Assembly (NCBI GenBank): GCA_000733355.1
Contig: JNVV01000004.1
Location: 1 to 64,000, forward strand
Length of the DNA: 64,000 bases
Direction of reading: 5' to 3'
From: Falciphora oryzae
Lineage: Eukaryota > Ascomycota > Sordariomycetes > Magnaporthales > Magnaporthaceae
Positions within the stretch are counted from its first letter, which is position 1; each line of letters opens with the position of its first letter. A program made the translations under genes and the position numbers. Below, one piece after another: positions 34,723 to 44,824 of this stretch. The notes beneath the pieces are model-generated. The model saw only the letters and a list, made by a program, of their open reading frames with translations, did no database searches and had not been told where the DNA came from.

Positions 34723-35456
34723 GACGGGGCAATTTGGGAGATAAGGAGTGACGTTGCAGCTCGCTGGAGCCGCGCAGCCATCACGGGGCCGCACATGAAT
34801 CGTGGGGGAAGATCGTGGGGTCGCGCAGAACGGCATTGGGGCAACTCAGGGCTGGGGAAATGGGAGCGGAGAAATTGGTCCTCCACAGCAGTCAATGGGA
34901 TTAATTAGCCGCCGCCAACGCACCCCAAGCAAAGGACACTGAGGAAGGACAGAGACTGGAGGAAAGAAGTAGAAGAAGGAGACGAAGAAAAAGCTGGAGA
35001 GCGACTTCATTCTGGCCAAACCCCGCACGCGCCGCCGCCTCCCCGCACGAGGTCCACGTGGGCCCAAGGGACATCAATCCTGCATTATCGCAATTCTCCC
35101 CATCCCCTTTGCCAAGCGCTCGCTCGGCAATGGCCCGACCGGTAGCAGGATTTCGGCCATGGCAGAGGGCCGCTGCAACATTAGATGGCTTTTTGGGGCT
35201 GTTATCACATCTAGAGTTGCATTCCCACCCCCGTATAGCGTAATGGACAGTGAATACAACCGCCATCTTAGCTCCTGCCTTCGTGAGAATACCCGCCCGG
35301 GCAGAGGCCCTCTCGAGCGTAGCATCGCGTTCCTCTGCGTACCCGCCTCGCCGAGAATGGCAGCGACGCTGGATAATACTTGAGAATGGCTGTGCGCTTC
35401 TTGGTCTTCTGCGCCGCGCCCGGCCCCTAGGGGTTCTGTCTTCTCGCGGCTAGAAA
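34723..35456. other. Intergenic region
   Basis: No supported gene. Open frames on both strands here are short and of low quality. A TATAGCG is seen near 35235, upstream of the next gene. Confidence 0.6.
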
Positions 35457-38282
35457 ATGGCATCTGTATTCGAGGGCTTCCTGTTGCTTTCGGGCCTCCT
35501 CCTGGCGGGAGTTGCCGGCCAGGACAACCTGGGGCTCGGCAACGGCTACATCAATCTGACCACGGCCAACTTCAACCTCCGGCTAGCGCGTGATGCCCAA
35601 ATCCTGGCCTCGCTCAAGCCTGCTGGCGATGCCTTCGACTTCTTGCCGTTCGACTACCTGCCGCTGCGAGCCCGCAACGGCCAGTACCACTGGGGCGACA
35701 TCACATTCCGCTACCGGCGGGCTGGCGACGTGACATGGACATCCGGCGACTCCTCCACTGCTCGCCAGGCAGTCTCTGTCGTGTCCCCCCTATCTACCGA
35801 CGTCTTGTCCTCGTCTCGTCTCGGTCCAACCTTGGGCAACAATGCCGGCCCTTTGAACATCACGCGCGAATGGCTGGACGTGTCAGGCGACCTCGGCCTG
35901 CGATTCGTCATCCGGAACTCGGGCCCGAACGCAGTCGAACTCGGCAGCCTTGGCTTTCCGGCCGAGTTCAACAGCATTTTCACAGGTCGACACGCCTCGG
36001 ACATGCAGCGCCTGTGCTCGCTTTCTGATCCCTACATCGGCATGCACGCCGGCCACATCCGCGTCGCCCCCATCCGCGGGACCGGCGCCGCCCTTGTTGT
36101 TACGCCCCTTGGCGACACCCCAATGGAGGCTTACCGCAATCTGTACGAAGGCGGCTACGAGGGGACATGGTACGGCAGCCAGACATTCGAGGGGCTCTAC
36201 GAGTGGCAGGTTCTGAGCAAGGCGTGGGCCGAGAACGAGTGGCGTGGCCAGACGCCATGGAACCTGGCATCCTCGAGGACGCTGCAGCCAGGCGAGTCGC
36301 TGCAGTTCGGAGTCCGCTTTTCTGTGGCCAAGGGTGGCGTGCGCGACCTTGACGCCACCATCCGGAACACAGGGACGCCCACGGCTGTCGGTGTCCCCGG
36401 CTACATCATCCCCAGGGGCGCTGCCGCACAGCTGTTTTTGCAGTCGGGATCCGAGGTGCGGTCGATCAGCTCGGAACCAGCGGGGTCCCTCCAGCTCACC
36501 CAAGCCGGGCCTGGGAAGTACACCGTCACGCCGTCTTCAGGATCGTGGGGTCGCGCGCGTGTCATGGTACAATACGCAGACAGCAAGGTCCAGACAATCC
36601 ACTACTACGTCACCAAGTCCTCGACCGAGGCAGTGGCGGACCTTGGCCGGTTTCTCACGACAGCCCAGTGGTTCAACGACTCCTCGGATCCCTTCGGGCG
36701 CGCCCCGTCAGCCATGACGTACGACTACGAGACGAAATCCATCGTGACGCAGGACTCCCGCGCGTGGGTGGCGGGGCTCAGCGACGAGGGAGGTGCCGGG
36801 TCCTATCTCTCTGCTTTCATGAAGCAAGCCATCCAGCCAAACGCCGACGAGGTGGCCAAGCTCGAGGCGTTTGTGGACGGCGTGCTCCGGCCGAGACTCC
36901 AGACCACCGACCTCGGCGTACGTAAGAGTCTTTTCTTCTACGAGCCCGCTGCCGTGCCGGGCTATTCCTACGACAGGAGCCTCGACTGGACGAGCTGGAC
37001 ATCGTGGAACCGGGCCGCAGCGTCCGCCATCGACCGCGCCTACAACTACGTCCACGTCGCCGCGGCCTACTGGGCCCTCTACCGGGTGGCACGGGCATAC
37101 CCCAGCCTGACAAAAAGTCACGGCTGGGAGTGGTATCTCGACCAGGCACATGGGACTGTGATGAGGGCCATGCGGAGCGATGTCGGGTACAACCGGGTTG
37201 GCCTCATGGGCGAGACGGTCTTTGGAGAGATCCTGGCCGACCTTGTCCGCGAAGGACGCACGGCTCAGGCCAGCACGTTCTCTTCTGCAATGCGATCTCG
37301 AGCGACTCAGTGGGATACAGAGGAGGTCCCATTCGGCAGCGAGATGGCCTGGGACTCAACGGGCCAGGAGGGTGTCTACTACTGGTCCAAGTAAGCTGAC
37401 CCAGTCTTTCCACTTGATGTTTGCTCTCAAGATGCATGTCTGACGCCCGACAGGTACTTTGGCTACAACAACACGGCAGCCAAGTCGGTTAACAGTGTCC
37501 TGGGCTTCACGCCAACCGTCCCGCATTGGGGCTGGAACGGCAATGCCCGTCGGTACTGGGACAACTTGTGAGTATTGGAGATTGTGAAGGCCGCCCAGCC
37601 ACGAGAAGTCCGCCATCTAACAGCCTCTCGTAGCTACGGTGGCAAGCTCCGCCGCATCGAGCGCCAGATCCACCACTACGGCTCCGGGCTGAACGCGCTC
37701 GTCCTCCTCGCCGCATTCCGCTCGTCTCCCTCGGACACGTACCTCCTCCGCGCAGGATACGGCGGAACCACCGGCCCGCTCTCTAACATCAACCGGGACG
37801 GCTTTGCCGCCGCTTCGTTCCACTCTTGGCCCGACACAATGCGGTGGGACGGCATCAGCGGCGACTACGGCCCAGGCTTCTTGGGTCTCGCCCTCGGCTC
37901 TGGGACCTACGTTGTCAACGATGCCGAGCTTGGGATCGTGGCCTTTGGAGGCGAGCTGCTGCGGCAGGACGGTGCAAGCGGCAGCGTCAGCGTCAGGACC
38001 ACGGATGCAGTCCGACGAAGGGTTTTCGTGGGACCGCTGGGCGTGCTTGTGAGCGTTGACTCTGGCATCATCCAGGAGGTTCGCTTCGATAGCTCGGGGG
38101 CCTTGTCGGTGACGCTCGCACAGCAAGAGGGCGGGCCGGTCGCTGCGGCTGTTCTCCTCTGGGTTGAAGCCACCACCCCTGGTGCCCGCGGGGTGAAGGT
38201 TGTCACATCAGGCATCAAACAGGCACGTGGAGGATGGAGTGTTCCTATGTCTTCGTCCAAAGCCACAGTGCAGCTAGCTTGA
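35457..38282 (+). CDS. Large secreted DUF5695-like protein
   Basis: Predicted 898-aa protein from exons 35457-37390, 37454-37567 and 37634-38282, with GT-AG introns of 63 and 66 nt. The joins keep the frame (YWSK-YFGYNN and WDNF-YGGKLRRIE). It starts with a signal peptide (MASVFEGFLLLSGLLLAGVAGQ) and lacks a membrane anchor. It has the look of a large extracellular carbohydrate-active protein: an N-terminal beta-sandwich-like part with ITFRYRRAGDVTW, and a C-terminal helical barrel-like part rich in Trp/Tyr (LDWTSWTSWNRAAA, then SHGWEWYLDQAHGT). It resembles what I recall as DUF5695 proteins. Activity is unknown. It lies between two esterases, so a polysaccharide-related role is plausible. 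Confidence 0.75.
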
Positions 38283-38745
38283 GCTTGAGGCGCGGGGGCT
38301 CCTGTGAAGAACAATACTTGTTGAACAACGTGCCCCTTTTCCCCGCCCGTTCCATCGCAGGGATGCCGCTATTTTGGAAACATCATTTCCCACCAATTGC
38401 CCTTCCCCGCATCACCGGCAAAAGGGGCCTTGGCACAAATGGAGTCAGCTGTCGCGTGTACGGCCACGGTGTTTTTTCTGTCCTCCGTCCGGCCATACCA
38501 AAGAGACAGCAGGAAAGATTTCCGGATCGAGTATGTCCGGAGGAACCACGGCCGTCCAATGGCCTCCAATCCACGACGTCGCCGGCCAGACAATGCTTGA
38601 TGTCTTCCACGCAGTCGCAGTATTTATTATTAAAAGGCAATGGGTCTTTCTCCTGATAGTTGCGTAAAGGGGCCAACCCCTTCTTCGGCCCAGCCCACCG
38701 CATGATCACACACCCCGCTCAGCTTCCTGCCTACCAAAGCCCGCG
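38283..38745. other. Intergenic region
   Basis: 463 bases with no supported gene. It holds the terminator of the upstream gene and the promoter of the esterase gene. Confidence 0.6.
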
Positions 38746-39511
38746 ATGCAGGTCTTCCCCCTCGCCATCCTGGCTCTCAGCCTCTCCGCGGCCACCGCGT
38801 CGGCGCAGAGCAAGGTGAAGGTGATGCTGCTTGGCGACTCCATCACGCAGATCTCGTGCTGGCGGCCCAAGGTGTGGAGCCAGCTTTCCTCGGCCGGGCT
38901 CGCAAACAACGTCGACTTCGTGGGCAGCATGAACGACCTCCAGGGCAAATGCGGCAACCCCCCGGCCGGGTTCGACCGCAACCACGAGGGGCACTCGGGC
39001 TGGCAGGCCTACGACATCGCGCGCAACAACATCGCCGGCTGGGTCCAGACGTACAAGCCCGACGTCCTCCAGTTCATGCTGGGCACCAACGACGTCAACA
39101 TCGGCAAGCGGAATGTGCAGACCATCCTTGATGCTTATACGACCATCGTCAGCGCAGCAAGGAACGCGAATCCCAGAGTCAAAATTGTAGTATGTGCTTT
39201 TTTCTTATTTCTCATTCTGACTGAATAACATAAATCTGACCCAGGCCCTCTTCCAGGTCGACAAGATCATCCCCACGAGCTGGAGCGACGCCACCATTGA
39301 AGCAGTGAACAACGCAATCCCGGGTTGGGCGTCGCAACGCAGCACATCGGCGTCACCTATCACAGTGGCGGACTGCTCTCGCGCCGCAGGCTTCACCAAT
39401 GCCATGCTAGAAGGCGATGGCGTTCACCCCAACGGGCAAGGAGACGACTTCATCGCCAGGCAAATCGGGCCCAAGCTGATCCAGGCCATCAATGCTGCTC
39501 GCAGTGGCTGA
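38746..39511 (+). CDS. Secreted SGNH esterase, CE3 acetylxylan-esterase-like
   Basis: Predicted 236-aa protein from exons 38746-39189 and 39245-39511 (55-nt GTATGT-CAG intron). The signal peptide is MQVFPLAILALSLSAATASA. SGNH blocks are clear: block I GDSIT with the nucleophile Ser, a Gly in the GHSGW region, block III GTNDVN with Asn, and block V DGVHPN with Asp and His. The sequence GDSITQISCWRPKVW and the size fit carbohydrate esterase family 3. It would remove acetyl groups from xylan or related polysaccharides outside the cell. This complements the neighbouring feruloyl esterase-type enzyme. Confidence 0.88.
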
Positions 39512-39770
39512 AGAGAGCCTCGATCGTCCTTGACGGGGACCTGTGCCGCTTGTGGGCGACTGCATTCTGCTACCGAAAACTGTCTAAAGCATCGAGGCAG
39601 TAGCACTCACATTGTATATAAGCCGATCTGGTCTGAGACGGAGCTGCTCAAGGGCGGGTTGCTCGGCACCTCAGGGTCAAAAGTTGCAAGAAAATTTATA
39701 TATAGGTATTTTCAAGTACATAGCCATCGTATTTATTTCCATTTTGTCCTTTAAAAATATGACTACGATG

Positions 39771-40893
39771 CTAGACCGCCTGGTCCACTACACCGCGAAA
39801 CAGAAAAGTCAGGCCGGGCATGACGGGCGTTGATGCCGAGTCTCCCTCCCCCAGGAATCGGATATCGCATCGCGCCACGACGTACTTATTTGTCTCGTAT
39901 GCCCTGAGCGCGTCCTCCTCTTCCCGGCTCGTCACCATATAAGCTGAGCCTACAACCTTGGCATCATGCTTTTCGGCTTGGACCAGGGCGTTGTACTTGC
40001 CGCCACCCCATGTGGCCAACTTCCCGCCTTCTACTTCTGCTGGGTGGAAACCTCGACCGCCCACCCTAGCTCCACCTCCTTCGCCGCCACCGTCCACTTG
40101 CAGGTGCAAAACGCGACCCAGAACATCCGGCATGGCCAAAGTTCCGTAGAAGAAGTACCAGACGGGGTACTCGTCCTGCGCTGGGACTCGCGCCAGGCGC
40201 TCATCGTCGGGCATCCTGTATTGTGGCATAGTGCAGTCGGGGACGCCGAGTGTTTGATGGCGCGAAAATGGCATCAGGCTCTTCTCAGCCTCCGAGTGAC
40301 GGATAAACAGCAGCTGGTGAGAGCCCACATGCTGGAGGATCATGGCCTTGCAGCGTGCGTCCACGAGACAGAACTCGGTGTTGCTCCCGTCATCGTGGTC
40401 TGAAGAAGAGAAAACCACAGGAGGGTGTTCCAGGTGGCAGATTCCCTGGACATTGGATGCGTCGAGAAAACCAGGTTCGAGTCGCAGCAGGTATCTAGCC
40501 TCGGCGTCGTTGCATGAGCCCGCGCTCGATGGAGCACTGGGCGCTGCAGGCCTAGCCTCGAGCCTGCCGCTTGCAAGTGCATATTCGTACGACTCCTTGC
40601 TGTGCCCTGGCCACGCGTGCTGCAGGTACGTCCAGGATCCGACTGAGATGGTGGTGCGGCCTAGGTTAGACCGCCAACCCTCGATGGCAGCACGGGCCTC
40701 GGCATGCTTCAGGTTGAAGAGTTGGTGCCATCGGACGATGTCTTCATCCGAGATGTGAGTGTCGTCGCCCAAGGCGTTTATCGCAAGCGCTTCGCAGGCT
40801 GCGAGGTCAGGATCCATAACGTGCTCAGGATGGCACTGTAGGAAATACGCGAGACAAGCAAGTTGGGTTATGCGAAAGAACAACAGATCAACT
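39771..40893 (-). CDS. GGCT/AIG2-type (gamma-glutamylcyclotransferase fold) protein, 3' exon
   Basis: The C-terminal part carries the GGCT signature YFFYGTLAMPDVLGRVL. A later helix-strand with the expected acidic residue reads EEEDALRAYETNKYVVARC. The stop is at 39771. The N-terminal half (MDPDLAACEALAINALG and on) is a family-specific extension. The frame remains open upstream of the Met at 40817 to a likely intron acceptor (CTCCAG) at about 40894, so the real start lies further upstream, in or beyond the assembly gap. GGCT-fold proteins cyclise gamma-glutamyl peptides or related amides, or act in glutathione turnover; the substrate here is unknown. An amidoligase gene lies about 6 kb away on the same strand. 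Confidence 0.75.
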
Positions 40894-40935
40894 GGAGGGA
40901 TACGGTATAATTATGTGGGCTAGTTGTGCAATCTC

Positions 40936-41119
40936 NNNNNNNNNNNNNNNNNNNNNNNNNNNNNNNNNNNNNNNNNNNNNNNNNNNNNNNNNNNNNNNNN
41001 NNNNNNNNNNNNNNNNNNNNNNNNNNNNNNNNNNNNNNNNNNNNNNNNNNNNNNNNNNNNNNNNNNNNNNNNNNNNNNNNNNNNNNNNNNNNNNNNNNNN
41101 NNNNNNNNNNNNNNNNNNN
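40936..41119. other. Assembly gap (184 N)
   Basis: A run of N in the sequence. It falls inside or next to the 5' part of the GGCT/AIG2-type gene, so that gene cannot be completed. The gap length may be nominal. Confidence 1.
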
Positions 41120-41392
41120 TTGGAAGCTACACTGCTGCATGGCAAAAACGAGCCACTCGGCAAAGGCCGACCGTTTGGCTTCCTCGTGGCGTTCGAACCA
41201 TGGCTTGCACCTCTTCTTGTAGCGGTACCCTAGATTTTCGAAGCTTGCGTCAAAAGGATGGTTGGCAGTGGTGGACAGCCACAGACATGATTCTTCGGAA
41301 AGCGCCCAGCCTTGTCGGATCTGACCCCAGGCCGCGGTGTGCAAACAACAAAAGCACGATGCGGGCTGTGTAATTATGCCCCGACCTCGCAC
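41120..41392 (-). CDS. Probable 5' exon of the GGCT/AIG2-type gene (partial)
   Basis: The minus strand reads a continuous frame with protein-like composition: SLSTTANHPFDASF-type text, LGYRYKKRCKPWFERHEE and FAEWLVFAMQQCSFQ at the gap edge. It points the same way as the GGCT gene and stops at the N run. I infer that it is the start of the same gene; it could also be a separate gene. A Met is available at 41392. Confidence 0.4.
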
Positions 41393-42388
41393 CCGTCCAA
41401 GAAGCCACCCTCCCCTTTCATTTGGTCAAAACCCGACCATTTCCGATCTCGTCGGCATGTGCTCGATTGAAAACCAAAACAGGGCAGCATTTTCATGGAG
41501 GTTTCCAAATGCAAACGATGCGTGGTTGAACGGATGGGAGCTGCACGCTGGCTACCACAACCACAATTTCCAACCCCATTTCCGACCAGAACTTCAAGTT
41601 ATCGCACCGCCCCAACTAAAAATACAGCTGAGGTGGCAGGCCACCCCAAGGACTCCGACTTGACGCCTGGCGGCTCGTCGGATGACGAGGAAACACGCGG
41701 GAAGATCGCGATTTGCTCCCCGCCCGGCTCGATTCCGGCCCCGCCGCCAACACGCCATGGATGGATGCGGTGGATGTCATGCCGTGCCCCGCCCCCATCT
41801 TGATAATCTTGACAAACAGAGCTAGGCAAACCACGCCGAGCAGGCCAAGGAGGGGGCTTCTCCACTGCAGTGGCGCTGTCGCATCGCATTGCAACAAGCA
41901 GCCAGGAAGCAGGGCTGACCGCCGTCCGCTGTGAAGAAGCATCTTGATGCAGTAACACCACCAGCGTGTGATAACTTAACGTGCAATGCTGGCTCGGGGC
42001 AGCCCGGCCCGGCCAACGCGTAAACTGTCACACTGGAAAAGGGGTTCCTTCCCAAAGAAAGTAGCAGCCAGGCGGGCAGTGTTTCCCCTTTGGTAAAGTG
42101 CCATAATTGACAATGGCACGTATTAGCTGCCGCGTTGCATTCGGTCCGCGAGGACGCCCTGCTATCTCCCACCGCTTTATGCATGCCTAAACGGGAAGGC
42201 CGGCAAATGGGAAAGCTGCGAAAACACGTGAGGATCAAGCCCGACGTTGTGTACAAATACCAAGTTTGTCCGCTACCTATGTTTCCAAAGTTTCCCCCCT
42301 ATCTCGCCATCAAGCTTCCTTCTTCAACTCTCCCAAAAGCTTTTCCATCCCATTCTCTACCAACCAAGCACCACCCACCGCCGCAAAT
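41393..42388. other. Intergenic region
   Basis: No convincing gene. Open frames on either strand lack protein-like features. Confidence 0.5.
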
Positions 42389-42583
42389 ATGCAGTTCAGC
42401 CTCAACACCGTTCTCGCTGCCCTGGCCATGGCCTCTTTCGCCGCTGCCCAGGACCAGCTATGCATCGACAGGGCCCCCGGTGCTCGGTGCTCGGGCCGGT
42501 ACTCCAAGCCGTGCTCGTGGTCTCCCATGGGCTACCCCACTTACTCCTGCTGCCTGCCGACCGTTACTTGCACCCTGCCATAA
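42389..42583 (+). CDS. Small cysteine-rich secreted protein (64 aa), candidate effector
   Basis: The ATG at 42389 follows a CCGCAAAT context. The protein starts with a clear signal peptide (MQFSLNTVLAALAMASFAAA). The mature part is about 44 residues with six cysteines in a pattern C-x8-C-x7-C-x11-CC-x6-C, ending TCTLP. This size and Cys content is typical of fungal small secreted proteins, such as effector or antimicrobial-type peptides. No family is recognised. The frame is also open upstream of the Met, but that part lacks signal-peptide logic. Single exon. Confidence 0.75.
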   Translation: MQFSLNTVLAALAMASFAAAQDQLCIDRAPGARCSGRYSKPCSWSPMGYPTYSCCLPTVTCTLP

Positions 42584-42957
42584 ATGCTTAAAGCTTTTAT
42601 CGTAAGTACTCCCACCTTGGCCCATTCCTAAATTTCTTTTCTAACACCTCGTTAGCCATTGGCAATTCCCAGCTTGCTCGGAAAGCTTTATGCCGCAAAC
42701 AACCCGGCGACAACCATTCAATTACTTCCTTTAAGGAGGAGCCTTTGTGGTGGGGATTGGTGTTGCATCAAATACTTTTCGCGTGCGCAGGCAGGAAGAT
42801 GAAGGAAAATATACTTGATATTTTCAGCTCCCACCCCTCGTTGTGTATCAACTTCCTATTACGTTAAACCCATGATGCCGCGATCCGTATATCGCCCTCG
42901 GCTGCGCCCTCCAAAAGTCGAGAAAACTCTCGTGTTCACCCTAAACTGCAACGGTTC
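42584..42957. other. Intergenic region
   Basis: No gene seen. A GTAAGT at 42602 shortly after the stop could be a 3'-UTR intron donor. Confidence 0.4.
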
Positions 42958-43995
42958 TCACGGGTGGCGATCCCGCTCCCACATCTCGTCCAGCTCCAAA
43001 GCGGAAGTCGCGCGGATGGAATCTCGTCGTAGCTCTACTTGGACAGTGTCAACAATCCGCACTCCCTCCCTCAGCGCCGCACAACGTCCCGTCGTCGTGT
43101 ACAAAAGCTTGAGCTGGCTGGCGCCGAGCGTCCACACAATGTCTCCCGGGTATCCCTCCGCGCTGCGGTCATCCAGCCATTGCAGCCCATAGATAATGCA
43201 GAAGACTGTGTGTGGCATGAGCGAGAGGAGGCCGCCCAGCAGAGCTATGACAGCACCCCAGGTCCCGGTCTTCCCGTCCAACTTCTCGAGTCGTGTCGCC
43301 GAGAAGTCCGACGATTTTCGCTTGCTACTGTCGAACTGCACAGGCAGCTGCTCGACCAGCTGGCGCACAAGTGCGTGCGCCAAAGCCAACGCCCCTCGCA
43401 CTTCAGGCGTGGCACTAGCTGGGTCGTCGGCTTCGTGGCGTGCATGGCGCGGGAGCCCGCAAAACTACGATATGACAGGGATCTGGTTCGTGTCGGCAAG
43501 ATCAACCACTTTGGCCACGAGCACGGCCAGCGGGTTGCCGAGGTCGTCGGCGGCCGTGTAAGGGGCTTCAAGCCAGAGCGGGCCCGGCTCGTCCGGGGCA
43601 GTCCACTCGCGCAGGCGCCTCAGCGCCGCCGGGTCGACCGTCATCGGGCGGAATGAGTTGCTCGGGAGTGGGACGCGGCTGCGGTCAAAAAAGGATTCGC
43701 AGGCTCGAGTGTGGTAGGCCACCTCCCTGACGACCTGCCGCTTCATGTGCTCCATCTCGACCCGTCGCCTCTCCTCCCCTTCAAGCCCGAGTCGACGGTC
43801 GTGCTCGGCGTCTCGTGTTTGCTGTTCGACAAGCTCACGTGTCACGCGCACCTCAGCTCTCCCACTCTGGGCCGCGAGGTGCCCGATTCGCTCAGCCAGG
43901 CGGCCAGTGCGTGCGACTTCAGCGTCAAAGAGGCGCGAAAGGCTATCACTAAAAGAGTCCGGCAGCCGCTTCCGCCGCGTCTCCATCATCAGCAT
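42958..43995 (-). pseudogene. STAND/NACHT-like protein gene with in-frame TAG
   Basis: One reading frame runs from the Met at 43995 to the TGA at 42958 and is interrupted only by a TAG at 43465-43467. The first part is a coiled-coil-like Arg/Glu-rich segment (RVTRELVEQQTRDAEHDRR) followed by a core start (LREWTAPDEPGPLWLEAPY). After the stop it continues FCGLPRHARHE, ALAHALVRQLVEQLP and then a Walker-B-like strand VFCIIYGLQWLDD and LLYTTTGR. The layout resembles fungal STAND NTPases, but there is no Walker A GKT/S and the usual acidic Walker-B residue is Tyr or Gln. The TAG can be explained by TGG or CAG mutated at CpA. An intron removing the stop cannot be excluded. Confidence 0.55.
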
Positions 43996-44180
43996 TCCAT
44001 ACCGCTGTCGCGCTGGCCGAGTTCGCGGCCAAAAAAGACGCCGAAGGCAAGATCCTGGCCACAGACGAGCACCTACGGTCGGTGGTCGAGCTGTCGAGGG
44101 ACTTTAAGAACTACTTGAAAGAGTTGTATTCGGGGGACGAAGACAAGCGTGCGAAGCGTCTGCTTGAGCGTCTCGACGAG
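43991..44180 (+). pseudogene. Coding-like plus-strand fragment
   Basis: Just upstream of the STAND-like gene, on the opposite strand, about 60 codons ending in TGA at 44180 read like a real helical protein: AVALAEFAAKKDAEGKIL, HLRSVVELSRDFKNYL and RLLERLDEYQP. A CAG/C boundary at 43992 could be a splice acceptor, but no matching upstream exon was found. It may be the last exon or a relic of another gene. Confidence 0.3.
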
Positions 44181-44824
44181 TACCAGCCTTGAGGGTCAAG
44201 ATGGGGAAGGAATTCACAGACTGGTTGGCGGCCTGGCTGCATGTAGGTTCTTTTTGGGGTTTTAGTGGCTGGGGGATTCCTTTTTCTTATTTTGTCTCCT
44301 ATGTGTTCTCAGGTGTTCTCTTTGCGTTTTTCCTATTACCTTTTCTCCTGTTCCCTGATTCCTGTGTTCTTTTCCCCGTGTGCTGTGTTCTTCTCCCCGT
44401 GTGCTGTGTTCTTTTTCCCTTTTATTTCCCGGAATTTGGCCATTTCATGTTGCCCACCAAATGCCGTGGATAGCTTCAATCCGCGAATTCAGAAGTTGAG
44501 GTGAATGTAATGAGTCGGAAGTCGGGAGGCTCGTCGTGGGGCTGAGTCAGGGGCCACGCCGCACATCACGTCATTTTTGAGGCGCTTTACGCTCCCGCTC
44601 CAGCGGATGCTTAGCCCGAGGGCCGACTGCCGCCGCCTGACAAAATTTCACGCAGTGGCGCGAGCGGCTGAGCGACAAACGACAAGGTGGGTCGCGAGCT
44701 GGATCTCCATCTCGAGAACAAAGAAAAAAAACTGCCAGTCCAGAATCGAGTCAGCTTCCTCCAGGCTGCCACCAACGTCGATACTGCTGGTCTGTATTTC
44801 CGCCAATCCACCACCCGACACACA
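44181..44824. other. Intergenic region with short tandem repeat
   Basis: Contains two copies of a ~20-bp unit CCCCGTGTGCTGTGTTCTTC/T at about 44374-44414 in a T-rich stretch, then the promoter of the SQR gene. No gene is seen. Confidence 0.6.

Noticed and set aside
35883..36503. Long minus-strand open frame inside the DUF5695-like gene
   Set aside because: It is the antisense shadow of a GC-rich gene: no motif, biased composition, and the plus frame has a signal peptide and clean introns.
44687..44824. In-frame N-terminal extension of SQR from 44687
   Set aside because: The start at 44825 gives a normal mitochondrial presequence; the upstream part is Lys/Arg-rich without targeting features.
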